NCBI GenBank assembly: GCA_019915135.1
Contig: JAHLMK010000004.1
Span: 434,001-498,000, forward strand
Reading direction: 5' to 3'
Source: Strobilurus pachycystidiatus
Taxonomy: Eukaryota; Basidiomycota; Agaricomycetes; Agaricales; Physalacriaceae
Length of the DNA stretch: 64,000 nucleotides
Numbering within the stretch: the stretch's first letter is position 1; every line of letters starts with the position of its first letter. The translations under genes were made by a program, and so were the position numbers. Of the stretch, positions 11,607 to 22,863 are shown in pieces. The notes beneath the pieces were generated by a model. That model did no database searches. It was not told the DNA's origin and saw nothing but the letters and a program-made list of their open reading frames with translations.

Positions 11607-13380
11607 TCAAAACTTCTTCAAGAACTTGCGACGCCGGCCGCCCGACCGAGTGGCATTGGGTGGACCCAGATGCTGTTCAGAGGTCGTTCCATTAGTCTTC
11701 CTGCACATTGAGAAGTGGCTCAACAAGATTGACGTACGTTGAAACTCTCTGCGTGCTCGTAGTCATGTACCATAGCTCGGCAGTCATAACCGTACCGACA
11801 GTTCTTCTCTGCAACTTCGCCCGTCTCAGTGAGCTTGGCGTGAGACCACAGATGTAGATGCTTCGATATGATCTGCTTCATGCATTCCGAACAGATGAGA
11901 TCATCTGCACTCGTCCACGAGAGATACTGTGGACTTTTCATCTCGAAAATCTCGGCGACGAGGTTCTGCGTGAACTTGAGTCCCGACTCAAGGAGCTGAT
12001 CGTGGAGCTGCTCGCCAATGCATTCCGACTTTGAAAGATTCCCCGGAAGAAGGCTCGATATGCTATCAGCGTTGAACGGTCCGTCGGGTAAGCCTTGCAT
12101 ATAACTCCAGTCTAAGCAATTCCTCGAATTAGCGCATCGCGGGTAATATGAGAAGCGTACTGTATTTATTCCACAGGTTGACGCCATGAAGCGTATTGCA
12201 TAGTTTACCTAGTACGAATTGTGTCAATGATAACAAGGCAGGTCCTCAACTTGAAGCACACGTACATCGTTCATGTTCTTGGATCGTTTCCAGCACCAAG
12301 TACCAGAGGGAGTTGTCGAGCTCCGTCGGGACGGGCACAGGACCTAAGCTTTTCTCTTCCAACAGAGCACTCAGTGTGTCAAAAAGATATCCCTCGAATC
12401 CCTGAAAGAAGGCCGGGTCCACATCGCCGCCTTGCAGCGTAAGCTGGTATGCTTCCTCAAAAGGATCCTCATCCCCAGCTTCGAACCCGGCCAAAACTAT
12501 GGCAGGACCAAAAAATAGGGAATAGATTCGAAGCTCGGGCCCTGGCTCGAATTAGATGTATTCTGATGGGGCACTGCAGGAATAACTGACTGTTGAACGA
12601 ACTGCGATCAGCGATGCCTCTGCCGCAACAAGCAGCCCACTCCGCAAGGTCCTGTACAAATTGCCCGACGACATGTATTTCTCTAAGCTCCTCCGTAGGG
12701 ACTCGCTGAAAGAACCTTCTTTTTGCGGCTCTGTCGTTCCCTTCGAAGTCTTCCCTGTCGGCCAAACGATTGGCGATTGTTTCAGCATCATAGCTCGCCA
12801 GATGAAAGACTCGGGAGAACAGCATGAGTCGGAAAGTAGCTCTTCTGAAGCGAAGGGATTCCGCAAAGCTGAGGGAGCTCGTAGCGGAGGAACGATCCTT
12901 GTACCTGTGGACGATCAACTTTAAATACACATCATTCAACAAGACGGTAAGTGGGTTTTACCTGAAACTAAAGAGATCCTCGAGTTTCTGGACGGTACGT
13001 GCATGATGAGTGAGCTCCTGCATTTCCGTCTTTGTAAGTTTCGATCCCTCTGTGGTTTCGCTGGACAAGTCCACGTCGATGAGCGCCTGCACCGGGTGGT
13101 CCTCGCCTTCAGTGGCGGGCTCCTCATCATCATAAACATAGTAAAAGGGTAACCTGCACGTCTTAGAGGTCGGAGCAGGATGTCGCACAAGCCGTATGGC
13201 CTGAGGAATGCTTGGTCCGATCATATTCGACGCGACTCGCATGTTAATAGAGTCTGGATGCCCGATGTAGGCGCCATGAAAGCGTTTGGACGTCAAGATA
13301 GCCGAACGCAATGTACAAAAGTCCGGAACAAGCTCTAGCACTGACACAAGGACGTCGTCTGGTAAGCTGAGAAGGTCCAT
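11607..13380 (-). CDS. F-box protein with altered Cys/His motif (copy E)
   Basis: Paralogue of 5526-7183 with the same order: F-box MDLLSLPDDVLVSVLELV (start ATG 13378-13380, LTSKRFHGAY), PQAIRLVRHPAP, KLEDLFSFR, then HRYKDRSSATSSLSFAESL, FHLASYDAET, GYLFDTLSALLEEKSLG, LDNSLWYLVLETIQEHERC, LICSECMKQIISKHLHLW and CRYGYDCRAMVHDYEHAESF. After ESFN an intron (GTACGT, CTAAT branch site, GAACAG) joins HLGPPNATRSGGRRRKFLKK, stop at 11607. The final Cys of the HLC triplet in copy D is Gly here, and a basic tail has been added. If the motif binds zinc, one ligand is missing. Copies differ widely outside these blocks, so the duplication is not recent. Internal introns are approximate. Confidence 0.7.
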
Positions 13381-13655
13381 TTCTTGGGAGTGGCGGTCGT
13401 GGTGAGAAAGCAAACTGAGGCATCGCGTTTCTTTCACAAGCGGAACTACTCTGTGGCTGTGCGATAAGATAATCATACACGGAGTCAAAAATTTTGATCG
13501 TTGTTCGATCGCTTGACTCGTTTCTCCGTTTCTTCTTTCAATTCTTCCCTCACCTCGTACATCGATAATAGATCTCTACCTTATAATCTACACGTACGTC
13601 CCCCAGGACTCTCTCATGAACTCGCTAAGACGTGGCCCCAGTAATACGGCAGACC
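13381..13655. promoter_or_regulatory. Divergent promoter region
   Basis: A 275-bp gap between the starts of the minus-strand F-box gene and the plus-strand queuosine-salvage gene, so both promoters must lie here. It contains pyrimidine-rich tracts but no convincing TATA box. Confidence 0.5.
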
Positions 13656-15166
13656 ATGACAATACAGCTTGCTGTGAGCAAGCCAGCAGCCCCTACCTTG
13701 AGCGAGAAAATTCGACCCGTTAGTTCGAAGAAATCAGGCGGAGACAATCCCGTGGTCGAGGGTGCGGAGTTTGCTTACAAAGTGCGCGCCTCTCCCGAGC
13801 TTTTGGCCCGCCTCCTTTCCACCGCATCAGTCAATTGACGCCACGGTCAGCGGACGAACCTAGTACAAATCAGTGATGATGGCGTACAAAGGGCTGCAAA
13901 ACACGTACGTGATTTTCTCTCGCGGAGATAAAGCGACAAAGTCTCATGATTGTGTCATTCTAAGATACACGACATGCTTTTAGAAGAGTCGTACTCACCC
14001 CGGACGTGGCGAACTCATCCCCTTCATATCTGTCCTGTCGAACCACACCACCCAGATGATCCTTGGAACAAATCAGTCTTGAACTGGATCTTCCTCATCT
14101 CCTCTTTGAACTTTAGTTTCTGGTCTGAGAAGGACGGGAACGACGATCGCTACGGAGTCGAATGGCAAGAGTCTTGGACGTCCCAGGAGCGAACGGTCTT
14201 TACTGGGTACTGGAGTTTGGTTGCAGCTCTCAACAGAGGTAGCCAAAATCTGCGCCAGTCTGTGACAAAGGCCTCACGGATTTTCAGCATTACACGACGA
14301 CGGCATCCCTCTCACGGATCCCCAATTTTATGCCTCCAAAACGATGTGTCCAGACGCCGTTATTGAATCGGCTTTTCGTCCAGCTGCGCAGTGTTCCGAG
14401 AATATTCCTCTCCTCCGAGAAAGGATCGCCATAATGCGCGAGGTCGGCAACACTCTGTGCAAGGTAGACGCCTAATTCGCCGTCACAGTCATTGTGTCTC
14501 AATCTGTTTCAGAACTTCAATGGCTCGTATGCCGGGCTCTTGGAAGAATTTCAGAACAGGCACAACGGGGATGGTACCGCTCTTGACCTCGTACAGATGG
14601 TTATAGAATACTTTCCCTCCTTCCGAGACGAGCACCAGCTCGACGGGCGGAAAGGTAATCCGTCTTTCTAGGTGTCATGATTTCCCGCTAACTTCCGATC
14701 TCAAGTTTGCCTATGGAAACGCGCCCAGATCCTCGTCGCCGAAACATGGGCCGCATTCTACCCTCCCTCCCCGACCGACCCCCATCCCATCTTTCCCGGA
14801 CCCCTTGGACCCGAAATACACAAGCTCACCATGTTCGCAGACTACCGCGTCCCGCAGATCCTCCACCATCTCAAGGTCCTCTCCTACCCCTCTGCGTTAG
14901 AGGACATGCTCCGCAGTGGAACCTACATACCCACCGGATCCAAGGAAGAGCTCAGTCTACGCGCATCGAGCATCGTAGCCGTGGAGCGTGTGAGGGAGGC
15001 GATGCTGGTGTTGAATGCAGAAGACGGGGAGCCTGTGAGCAGCGTGATGATAGATTTCTTCCTGTGGGATTTGGCGAAGAGGGTGGAGAGGGGCGAGCAG
15101 AAAATAGAGGGGATTGAGACTGAAGAGATCGTGCCTGCTCATCGGACGAGGAGCATCTGGTATTAA
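13656..15166 (+). CDS. QNG1: Queuosine salvage protein (DUF2419 / QNG1 family)
   Basis: Spliced plus-strand gene. Start ATG 13656 (MTIQLAVSKPAAPTLSEK). Hallmarks of the Q-salvage family appear in order: VQISDDGVQRAAKHI, WNKSVLNWIFLISSLNFSFW followed by SEKDG, GYWSLVAALNR, the GIPITDPQFYASKTM-like exon, VGNTL, VIEYFPSFRDE, KRAQILVAETWAAFYPP, LTMFADYRVPQILHHL, LRASSIVAVERVREAM and the ending HRTRSIWY. The family releases queuine from queuosine 5'-monophosphate so it can be re-inserted into tRNA; fungi that cannot make queuine use it for scavenging. Introns: about 13780-13848 (phase 0, with EFAYK joined to RTNLVQI), 13911-13970, and around 14240, 14460 and 14656-14705. No damage seen; the length of about 380 residues is normal. 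Confidence 0.85.
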
Positions 15167-15406
15167 AGAACTAAAAGGGCTAAGAGGGGGATGTGCTCTT
15201 ATGTACGGGCTCGATCTCTAGATGATATTATTGGTATCTATTCGTACATCTCTGCTATTCTAGATGTACCGTCAACCGCGATGGGACTTTTCAACAACCT
15301 TGGCCAAAAAGTAGATAAATAGACTACCACACTTTTGTACGTCATACGGCTCTTTATAGCTTGCTTCCGACCATCATTCTCAAGGTCCTGTTCGCACCAC
15401 TGGCAG

Positions 15407-17602
15407 ATGTCGCGTCGAGGGCAGAGCGCTGTAGCAGGGCCCTCTGTACTTGGGGCAAATCGCAAGCGAACTTCAAACTCCATGTTCAAAAATGGCTTGC
15501 CATTCTCTCGGTAAGGAAGCAGCGCGTCGGTGCTAGACCATTCATTCAATCAGTTCTCTCCAGGAAACTCGCAGCCCATTCGTCCTGCGTGAACTACATG
15601 GCGTTCTCCTCCAAAGGTGCACGATACTTGGCGACGGGTGGTGATGGTGCGTCTTGCATCGAACTACTTGACCTCAACCCAAACGCAGCTCCTCAGATCT
15701 GGAAATCCACATATGGGACTTTCATCAAGAGAACCTAATTCTTCCGCTCTATACGTGTCGTGGGCCTCGTGTCAGTCAGTTGTACAGCTCGCTCGATACG
15801 GTGGTTATAACTAACACGCAATGACAGAGAAACATCTTCACTCTCGCGTTCTCGGCGACGAATAAATATCTTTTCGTGTATGTCCAAGAACATCTTCACC
15901 TGAGTGCTACTGACGTGGGGATACAAGCGGAGGCACTGATAACACCATATACAAATATGACATGGCTTGTCTCGACTCACCAGACACTTGGAATGGCGGA
16001 CACCCGCAGGATAGACTGCATAATGACGTTCGCATCCCTCGGTCCCTGCTCGCTTAACAGAGTTCTCATCAATGCCTCTACATAGGACATCATACGCAGT
16101 GTCTCGTGTCATCCCTCCCAGGATGAAGTGTTCCTTAGTGCAAGGCAACTAGAGTTCTCTACGTCTTTGGCTTCCCCGAGCTGACAAGTGAACAGTGACG
16201 ATGGCCGCATCATCCTTCACGATCAGCGGTCCTGGAGCGCCGTATCTCGTGCTCAGGATACCATTGCTCTAAACTGCTCCGTCACAGACGTGAAATGGCA
16301 TCCAACGTTAGAGCATATCTTCGCGACCTCCGAAGAAAAGGGCGCGGTGTGTCTTCGGGATACGCGTATGGCTTTTGGGTCTGTGATTAAGAGGACGCGA
16401 GAGGGTGTGGTACAGACGGTATGGTCCTCTCTGCCTAACACTGAATTTTAAGCAGCTTACCGTTCGGAAGTATAACACGAAGATTTCGAAAGGATGTGTC
16501 ACCCATCTCAGTAATCCGGAACCTAGCAGTTTGGCGTTTGATGGTGATGGTGAGCAGTAGACCTTCCCGCGAGTTCGTGCTAACTTTTCTTGATAGGCAA
16601 GACGCTTATTGTCACCATGCTGGTACGTGCAGCTGAGGTCTTCCATTACTTGCCCACTGATTTTGTTCTAGAATTACTACCCCACAGTGTACTCTTTCAC
16701 GGACCCAAACCCAGTCGCCGTTTGCACTGCGTCTAAACTACCTGATGGGTCACCTCTTCCACCAGGCCAACGAACATATTCCAATTCCTGCACCATGAAG
16801 GTATGTAGGTTTCCAACCTATCGCCCCTCAGCCTTCTCATGAACTCGCATCATAGCACGGCTCCATAGGCTCACTAGGCACCGACTCGGAAGAGTTCTAC
16901 TGTGCCGGTTCAGACGACTTTTGTGGGTATATCTGGAAGATACCTCCTCTGGCGGACTTGACGAAGAAAAGGAGAGTAGTTGAGTGGGAGGAATGGAACG
17001 GCTGTCACGAGTATGAAAATGTCATTGGTACGTCTCCTACCAGTTTGAACGAAAGGCGATCTTACATCCATCATGGCAGGGTACGCAGAAAGCCTGTTCT
17101 CGGAACGCTACGTGCCCGTCGCTTTGGATACGCCTCTTGACCGGTTGACCGGTTGCTACATCTTCCTCGATGCATCTGTACGAGCACTTACTAGCACACT
17201 CAGGCCATGAGTCTATTGTTAACACCACGTTGGTGCACCCTTCGTTCCCATTCGTGCTCACATGCGGTATCGAGCAACATGTCTTCCTCCACGCACCCAC
17301 TCCCCATCTACCCTTCTCGGATACTCTGCAGCATACGCCGAAGGCGGTACGAGAGCTAGGGACGGTGGTGTCCGATTGGGACCAGGAAGAATCGGAGACC
17401 CTTTCGTTGTTTGACCAGTGAGTTAAATTTATCCGTTACGGTAGAATGTATTGATGTTCATCTTCGCAGTATTCTTCAGCAAGAGGGGAACGCAGATCCC
17501 TTTGTGGTGCGAAAGTATAAACCGGATCGTGAAGAGGATGAAGACTCCTCGGAGATGGACGTCGACGACTCTGATGGAGACGACGATGAAAGTAGCGATT
17601 GA
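15407..17602 (+). CDS. DCAF5-like WD40-repeat protein
   Basis: Spliced plus-strand gene starting MSRRGQSAVAGPSVLGANRK (ATG 15407). Exons join to PFSRKLAAHSSCVNYMAFSS, LATGGDDLEIHIWDF, NIFTLAFSATNKYLF, a degenerate piece, HPSQDEVFLSASDDGRIILH, VTDVKWHPTLEHIFATS, VCLRDTRMAFGSVIKRT, KGCVTHLSNPEPSSLAF, TLIVTMLNYYPTVYSF, NSCTMKHGSIGS, CAGSDDFCGYIWKIP, ERYVPVALDTPLDRLTGH, VNTTLVHPSFPFVLTCGIEQ and ETLSLFD. It ends in an acidic tail (EEDEDSSEMDVDDSDGDDDE). About seven WD repeats form a propeller; the RDTRMAF and DDGRIILHD blocks contain the WDxR-type contacts used by DDB1-CUL4 associated factors. The likely role is a substrate receptor of a CRL4 ubiquitin ligase in the nucleus. Intron count is about ten; exact borders are inferred. 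Confidence 0.75.
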
Positions 17603-18350
17603 TTATTGATATTGGGTCGCTTCTTGGACTAATGTAACACCACCTTCAGTTATTTAGTCATGGCCATTCCCTCCATTGTCGGGTAGCGCGGGACCGAGAC
17701 TCCTGAAGTGGCGCGATCCTCGTCATTCGCTCCGCGGTGGGCAGCCTGGCGGCCTCACTTTATAGATGCATAGGATTGACGTTTTTTGAGTGGCGTTAGT
17801 GCCCGCCTTGGCATTACAAACTGCCGTCTAACTATACCGTTATCGCTTCTTGGGTGGACTTTGTAAGGAGGAAGCTGAAAAGGTGATCAATGGGAGGCGT
17901 TTCGGCACATACGGCAATCTTCTCGACTGTGAAACTCCTCTTTGAAATTGAGTCTTCCGTAAGTTTCGGTCTCCATTTCCGAGTCAACGCTGAAAGAGCA
18001 TGTTCGAGAGGTTCTGTGGTGCAAGAGACATGTCGGGGTCGACTGTCGGACGCATCTGTGGCGATCAGCTTGTGCTGGGGAACATCTGCACCAGGCCCTG
18101 CCCATTGACGATGCTTGTCAAGAACGTAAGTGTACGGAGTGAACATACCGTTTCTGTGAAGCTGCTGTATCGTGCCTGTAGTCTCTGCCGGACGATGGAG
18201 CGGGCAACTCCAAAGCAGGAAGATTGAGCCGATCGAAGGGCCAAATATAGCGACTCTATTTTGGGCCGGTTATTTGTGGGTGGTTCGGCGTGAAAGGCTT
18301 CTGTCTCTTCCCTTCGCTGTCTCCCGCACTTTTCTGACGTTTTTAGAACG
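17603..18350. other. Intergenic, chitin deacetylase promoter
   Basis: Holds the 3' flank of the WD40 gene and the promoter of the chitin deacetylase gene. Overlapping frames at 17832-18146 (minus) and 17890-18227 (plus) have no motif and are mutually antisense, so I do not call a gene. Confidence 0.4.
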
Positions 18351-19960
18351 ATGTTCACACATTTTGTCGCTCTTTCCCTTGTCCTGGCCGCGTCGGCCCA
18401 GGACCGCTCCAGCGAGGCGTCGGAGGCCGCCATCAGCGGTATGCGCCCCTCTGCTCCCCGACGCGTTAGGGGTACTGATATCGCGCCCAGATCCCGCCCA
18501 GGAGTGCGCGCCGTACTACTATGCCAACACTGCCGACAAGATTTCCTCGTTCCCCACCATCTGGTCCCAGCCGGCGTCTATCGTCTCGGGTGACTCTGTG
18601 GCGCAGGACAAGTTCAACTCCATAAACAGCAGCATCCCGACCGACATCCAACCACGGGCGAGTCTTTTTCCCACGCCTTTGACGCGCTCTAACAATAGCT
18701 ATGTGACTGCAGGGAACGATCATGGGTGACTTTTCTGGAGTGAACTACCCGTCGGACGACCCGGACTGCTGGTGGACTTGGCAGCAGTGCACGACGCCCA
18801 AGCACGACGGCATCCCCGCTGACATCTCCAGTATCCCAGAGGTACCTTTCTTCTCTCTCCGTTGACGCTCTTCCTGACCGCCTACAGCCCAAGAGCCTCG
18901 GATATGGATTTGACGATGGCCCAAACTGCTCTCACAACGCGTTCTACGACTATCTCACCGAAAAAGACCAGAAAGCAAGTATGTCCAGGCTGCTCTTTGA
19001 AGTCATTGGCTCCTTGACCTAATCATACCCTTCTCAGCTATGTTCTATATCGGCTCTAACGTTATGGATTGGCCGCTAGAAGCCCAGCGTGCCATCGCTG
19101 ATGGACATGAAATCTGCGTGCACACATGGTCTCATCCTTACAGTAAGCTGTCACCCGGCTTTGATTCATCTCTTTTTATGATCCATGTATAGTGACCTCG
19201 CTCACCAACGAGCAAGCCTTTGCGGAACTCTATTACACCCTTCAGGCCATCAAAGCTGCAACTGGCGTAACTCCCACCTGCTGGCGTCCTCCCTACGGTG
19301 ATGTCGACGACCGCATTCGCGCCATCGCGCACGGACTTAACCTCGATACAATCCTCTGGCAATACGACTCTTTCGACTGGAAGAACGGGATCAACGGTGT
19401 CACTAATGATACAGTTAACGCCAACTATCAGTCTCTCGTTGACAAAGCAAACAACGGAACTTTCAATGATGTTGGCGCCATCATCCTCACGCACGAACTG
19501 AACAACTACACCATGCAAACTGCCATTGATTGGTACGACCGTCTGAACGATGCCTTCGATGTACGTTATGCCGTACTACTCTTGATCCATTCAGCTCTAA
19601 CGACGTCCTTAGGCTATTGTTCCTATTGCAGTTGCTCAAAACAAGACTCAACCCTACGTCGAAACCAACTACACCATGCCCTCGTTTGACGACTGTACGT
19701 TCACTTCTTGCCTTCTTCTCGATTTCGACGGAGGGACCAACCTCTATTTTTCAGACGCCGGCGGAACCACAGAGACGTCGGGATCTTCTGGCTCACCCTC
19801 AGCGTCAGTATCGGCAACCACGTCGGGGTCAGGCTCGGGCTCCTCCCCTTCTGCGAGCGGTTCGACAAGCTCAGACCAGTCTACGGGTGCAGGATCCCGC
19901 ACAAAACCCGAGTGGGCATGGATGGCCATGCTAGCTGCACTCATTGCGCTCATTGCATAA
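18351..19960 (+). CDS. GPI-anchored chitin deacetylase (CE4)
   Basis: Start ATG 18351 gives a signal peptide (MFTHFVALSLVLAASAQ). After an intron come DPAQECAPYYYANTADKISS and the NodB deacetylase domain with its motifs in order: GYGFDDGPNCSH (metal-binding Asp pair), HTWSHPY (His ligands), CWRPPYGDVDDRI (catalytic-pocket Arg), YDSFDW and LTHELN (catalytic His). The C terminus is Ser/Gly/Thr-rich (about residues 400-440) and ends in a hydrophobic segment (WMAMLAALIALIA), a typical GPI-anchor signal. The enzyme removes acetyl groups from chitin to make chitosan at the plasma membrane/cell-wall interface. The intron after TDIQPR appears to use a GC donor (GCGAGT). Other introns lie near 18441-18491, 18842-18889, 18980-19038, 19142-19192, 19560-19613 and 19695-19753. 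The full family complement is present. Confidence 0.9.
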
Positions 19961-20323
19961 AAATGTGACGCCACACACAGTTACCTCTACCCACGCTCGT
20001 TATCATACCCGCTCGAACAATTTTCTATTCTATTAATCGATTTGTAAAATGGACTCTTTACGATAACGTCCTCCCTTGTACCTCACTTTCGTTGAGTACC
20101 TACAATGGTCTGGTTACACGTACGTTATCATTATGAGATGTATGCATATAGCCTGGAAAACCGGCTCTAGGGGCGAAGACAGTCGTGCGCTGGAAATCTT
20201 GCTAGTGGGGTTCAGCGGTTATGACCCCTTCCCTGAAACCAGTTTAGTAGCGCCACATCGATCTTTGTTTCTTTCGTCCGTTTCCATGGACGGACATGAC
20301 TGCTGGACTTCCACAAGGTGCAT
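19961..20323. other. Intergenic, no feature seen
   Basis: 3' flank of the chitin deacetylase gene and 5' flank of the tRNA-Leu gene. I see no gene or repeat. Confidence 0.5.
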
Positions 20324-20427
20324 GGTGAGATGGCCGAGCGGTCTAAGGCGCCAGACTAAGGATCAGCTTGATACTCGAGCACCATATCTGGTCCGAAAGG
20401 GCGTGGGTTCGAATCCCACTCTCATCA
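20324..20427 (+). tRNA. tRNA-Leu (anticodon AAG), with intron
   Basis: The acceptor stem GGTGAGA pairs with TCTCATC (one G-T), with discriminator A at 20427. The D arm starts TGGCCGAGCGGTCTAAGG. Anticodon stem CCAGA/TCTGG encloses loop C-T-AAG-G with anticodon AAG at 20358-20360. A 24-nt intron lies at 20362-20385, immediately 3' of position 37, the normal place for nuclear tRNA introns. The T arm is GTGGG TTCGAAT CCCAC (20403-20419), and the long variable arm fits a class II leucine tRNA. Oligo-T follows at about 20430. The hAT-like elements begin 45 bp downstream. Confidence 0.92.
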
Positions 20428-20478
20428 GCTTTTGCCTGGAGGCGCTGTGAGTGTGGCGTGAATGTTTAAATTTTAGAC

Positions 20479-20933
20479 TAGGGTGGCGAAGTAAACCTCC
20501 CCCTCGGTATCTTACCGGTTTTTACCGACCCATCCGGACCCTCCAGGTATCGATACGGTAAGTTACCGTCCGATAGTCACATGACTGTTTCACGTGATGC
20601 ACGTGGCGCATTTTCTGCCCCAGCTCAAAATAACACAAAATTTTTGTTCCGCCCCTCAGAATCATCATAATTGAGCTTTGGTTGCCAATTCCAAGTCATT
20701 GTTCCCAAGTACTACACTCTCTGGATGCCTGGAGCCCTGCCACACCTCCCCCCACCATCCCGCTGCCGCCCGCCGCGCCGCCCGCCTCTCACGTGAAATG
20801 GTCACGTGAAAACATCACGTGGAGGTAACTTACCTACCCTCCAGCGGCCGAGGTATCTTACCAGTAAGTTACCGGTAACAAACCGTCACAAACCAGTCCG
20901 GTACCGATACCTATGGTTTACTTTGCCACCCTA
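20479..20933. mobile_element. hAT-like non-autonomous element A (MITE)
   Basis: This 455-bp element has 19-bp terminal inverted repeats, TAGGGTGGCGAAGTAAACC at the left and its complement with one mismatch at the right. The first five bases fit the YARNG rule of hAT termini, and an identical 8-bp target duplication flanks both sides. The subterminal regions carry repeated TTACCGGT- and GGTACCGATACC-like words, and the interior has no coding capacity, so it would need a transposase supplied elsewhere. The single TIR mismatch and perfect target copies point to a fairly recent insertion. Confidence 0.75.
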
Positions 20934-21087
20934 TTTTAGACTAGGGTCGTGGGTCAAACCTCCCGAGGCGGTACCAAACCGGTTCGGTACCGACCCCGCC
21001 ACCCCGCCAGGTTTGATACCGGTTTGGAACCGGTTTCAAACCCTCACGTGATCCCGCCGCGCGCCTCCCGCCCCAGTCCCGCCTCAA

Positions 21088-21877
21088 TAGAGCGTATTTG
21101 CAGCGGGTTTTGTCTCGGCACTGTCTTGGAACTCACGTGCCGGATCATGTGCTGCTGTCACGGTGGGCGCCGTGGCGGAGGGTGGGCGAGGGGGAGAGAA
21201 GCGGATGTACTGGAAGGGGGGGCCAGGTAAGGAGGAGGAGGAGCAGGAGGAGCAGGAGGGGGAGGAGCAGTAGTATTTGTAGAGGGGAGGGTAGCTGGAG
21301 TGCGAGGATGAGGTGATAGGGGATGGGGAATGGGGGAGGGCAGGGTCTCAGTGGGTAAGGGGCAGGCGTCGGGACTGAGTCTTTGGAAAGTTAACTTGCC
21401 CGCCCCCTTGCTATACGTTCCCTTCCTCCCGCCGTGTATCTGCGTATGTTTCCCCTCTATTTCCTTCCTGGTCATTTCTATACAATAATACATTTTAATA
21501 TCTGCCTTCCGGACTTCTCATCATACCGCTTTGCAGCTCCTCTGCCTTTTGCCGCTCTCCCGCCCTTTGCTCGCTCTTCCCGCCCTTTGCCCGCTCTCCC
21601 CGCCCTTCGCCGGTCTTCCCGCCCTTCCCTTACCCCATCCTCCTCTCCACTCCATCCAACCTCTTATAGATCTTATCCCCCAAGTACGTCTCAACACCTC
21701 AACATCCTTGACATCTGTCAGCCCCCCTCCTCCCTCACCGGCCTCACCACCTGACCCCATCCTCACCCATCTCGCATCCCCCGAGCCTCGCCTCACACAC
21801 GCCGGAGATCACGTTATCCGTCTCCGAACTGTCTCGGTGTTACATGTCATGATTTAGCCGGCTGCAAATACGCTCTA
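21088..21877. repeat. Inner inverted repeat within element B
   Basis: TAGAGCGTATTTGCAGC at 21088 reappears inverted as GCTGCAAATACGCTCTA ending at 21877. It begins TAGAG, which also fits a hAT end. The flanking eight bases (CGCCTCAA and ATCTGGTG) do not match, so a clean insertion cannot be shown. Confidence 0.5.
21231..21270 (+). repeat. GGA/GCA purine-rich low-complexity tract
   Basis: Irregular GGAGGAGGAGCA repeats on the plus strand inside element B. They create artefactual Pro-rich frames on the opposite strand. Confidence 0.7.
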
Positions 21878-22185
21878 ATCTGGTGGCAACAAATAGCTCT
21901 CAGAAGTCTTGTCTTTGAGCTCTCCAGTTCCAAACTGCTCAGTCATAGCTGCTACAGAGGCTTGCAGGTGTATCTTGTCAGGCTGCATGTGTCTTCCTCA
22001 GTATTTTACGCCACATGCGCTTTGACAGCTTCCTGCCAGCGGATCACATGATAAAATCATGTGACAGGTTCCGAACCTACCTTCCCAGCACTTTGAGGTT
22101 TGAAACCGGTTCCAAACCGGTTAGTTACCGAGTCAAACTGTTTTTGGGGGGAAACATAGGTTTCCCCCACTACCCTATTTTAGAC

Positions 22186-22863
22186 TTTAGTATTTAAATT
22201 TCACAATTTCTTTTTCTAAGCTCTTGCAGCTTGCTATACCTAAGACAACTCTGATTTCTCATTGCTCGTTGCTAGTGTTTGAGTTCGGAACACCCCCCTG
22301 AGTCTCAGCTCCTTCAACCCGATTGGTGAGCACGCCATGGCACGGCCCACTGGTCAGATCGAGGTCAGAGCCCGAGCCTCGCAAACTTCAAAGCTCAGGA
22401 CTGTGACTTGACTGTGGCAGTCCGACTATCTCAATCACTCGGTCTTAATTTCATATTCCGAAACGTAGGCCGCTAGAGACCGCCTTTTCCTGGACCTAGC
22501 TTCCCTGTGACGGTAGCATTTAGGATGATTGACGGTATTCATTTTGACCAATGGTTATAGAGTCTCTATATTCCATACCCACAAGAGATAAATATAAACC
22601 ACATTCAACCAGAGCAGTAGATTGCTCGCCTCCTGGGTCTTCGAAGAGCACCCCAGCCTCCCCACCTCGAGCTCCAGCTGCTTATGTCTCCTTCAACCAC
22701 TGGCTCAAAATCGACCGAGGGTTGTTTCTCTGACTCAACGCCGCGCCACAAGCGTGAATGAAGTAAGGATTTGAGAATACATAATAGTACAATATACATC
22801 AGGACATATACATATAACTACACACCACAAAGAAGGAAAATAGATCTAATATCAGAACACTGT
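22186..22863. other. Intergenic, no supported gene
   Basis: Between the right target site of element B and the 3' end of the ribonucleotide reductase gene. Short frames only. Confidence 0.45.

Larger units (their letters stand above)
20942..22177. mobile_element. hAT-like non-autonomous element B
   Basis: This 1236-bp element abuts element A. Its left end TAGGGTCGTGGGTCAAACC and the complement of its right end TAGGGTAGTGGGGGAAACC match at 16 of 19 positions. The subterminal regions contain AACCGGTT and GGTACC repeats on both sides. The same TTTTAGAC flanks both ends. No transposase frame is visible; the interior is purine/pyrimidine-biased low-complexity DNA plus an inner inverted repeat. 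It belongs to the same family as element A by its termini. Confidence 0.7.
20471..22185. repeat. Two elements with three shared 8-bp target-site copies
   Basis: TTTTAGAC occurs at 20471-20478, 20934-20941 and 22178-22185. Each copy abuts a TAGGGT/ACCCTA terminus, so the order is target copy, element A, target copy, element B, target copy. Eight-base duplications are the signature of hAT transposition. Confidence 0.8.

Noticed and set aside
17832..18227. Small frames upstream of chitin deacetylase
   Set aside because: Antisense to each other, no motif, and located where its promoter should be.
21158..21857. Pro-rich open frames
   Set aside because: Produced by GGA/CCT low-complexity DNA inside hAT-like element B; no conserved motif or start context.
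20942..22177. Telomere-associated sequence, suggested by TAGGGT ends
   Set aside because: TAGGGT occurs once at each terminus as part of inverted repeats with an 8-bp target duplication, not as a tandem TTAGGG array.
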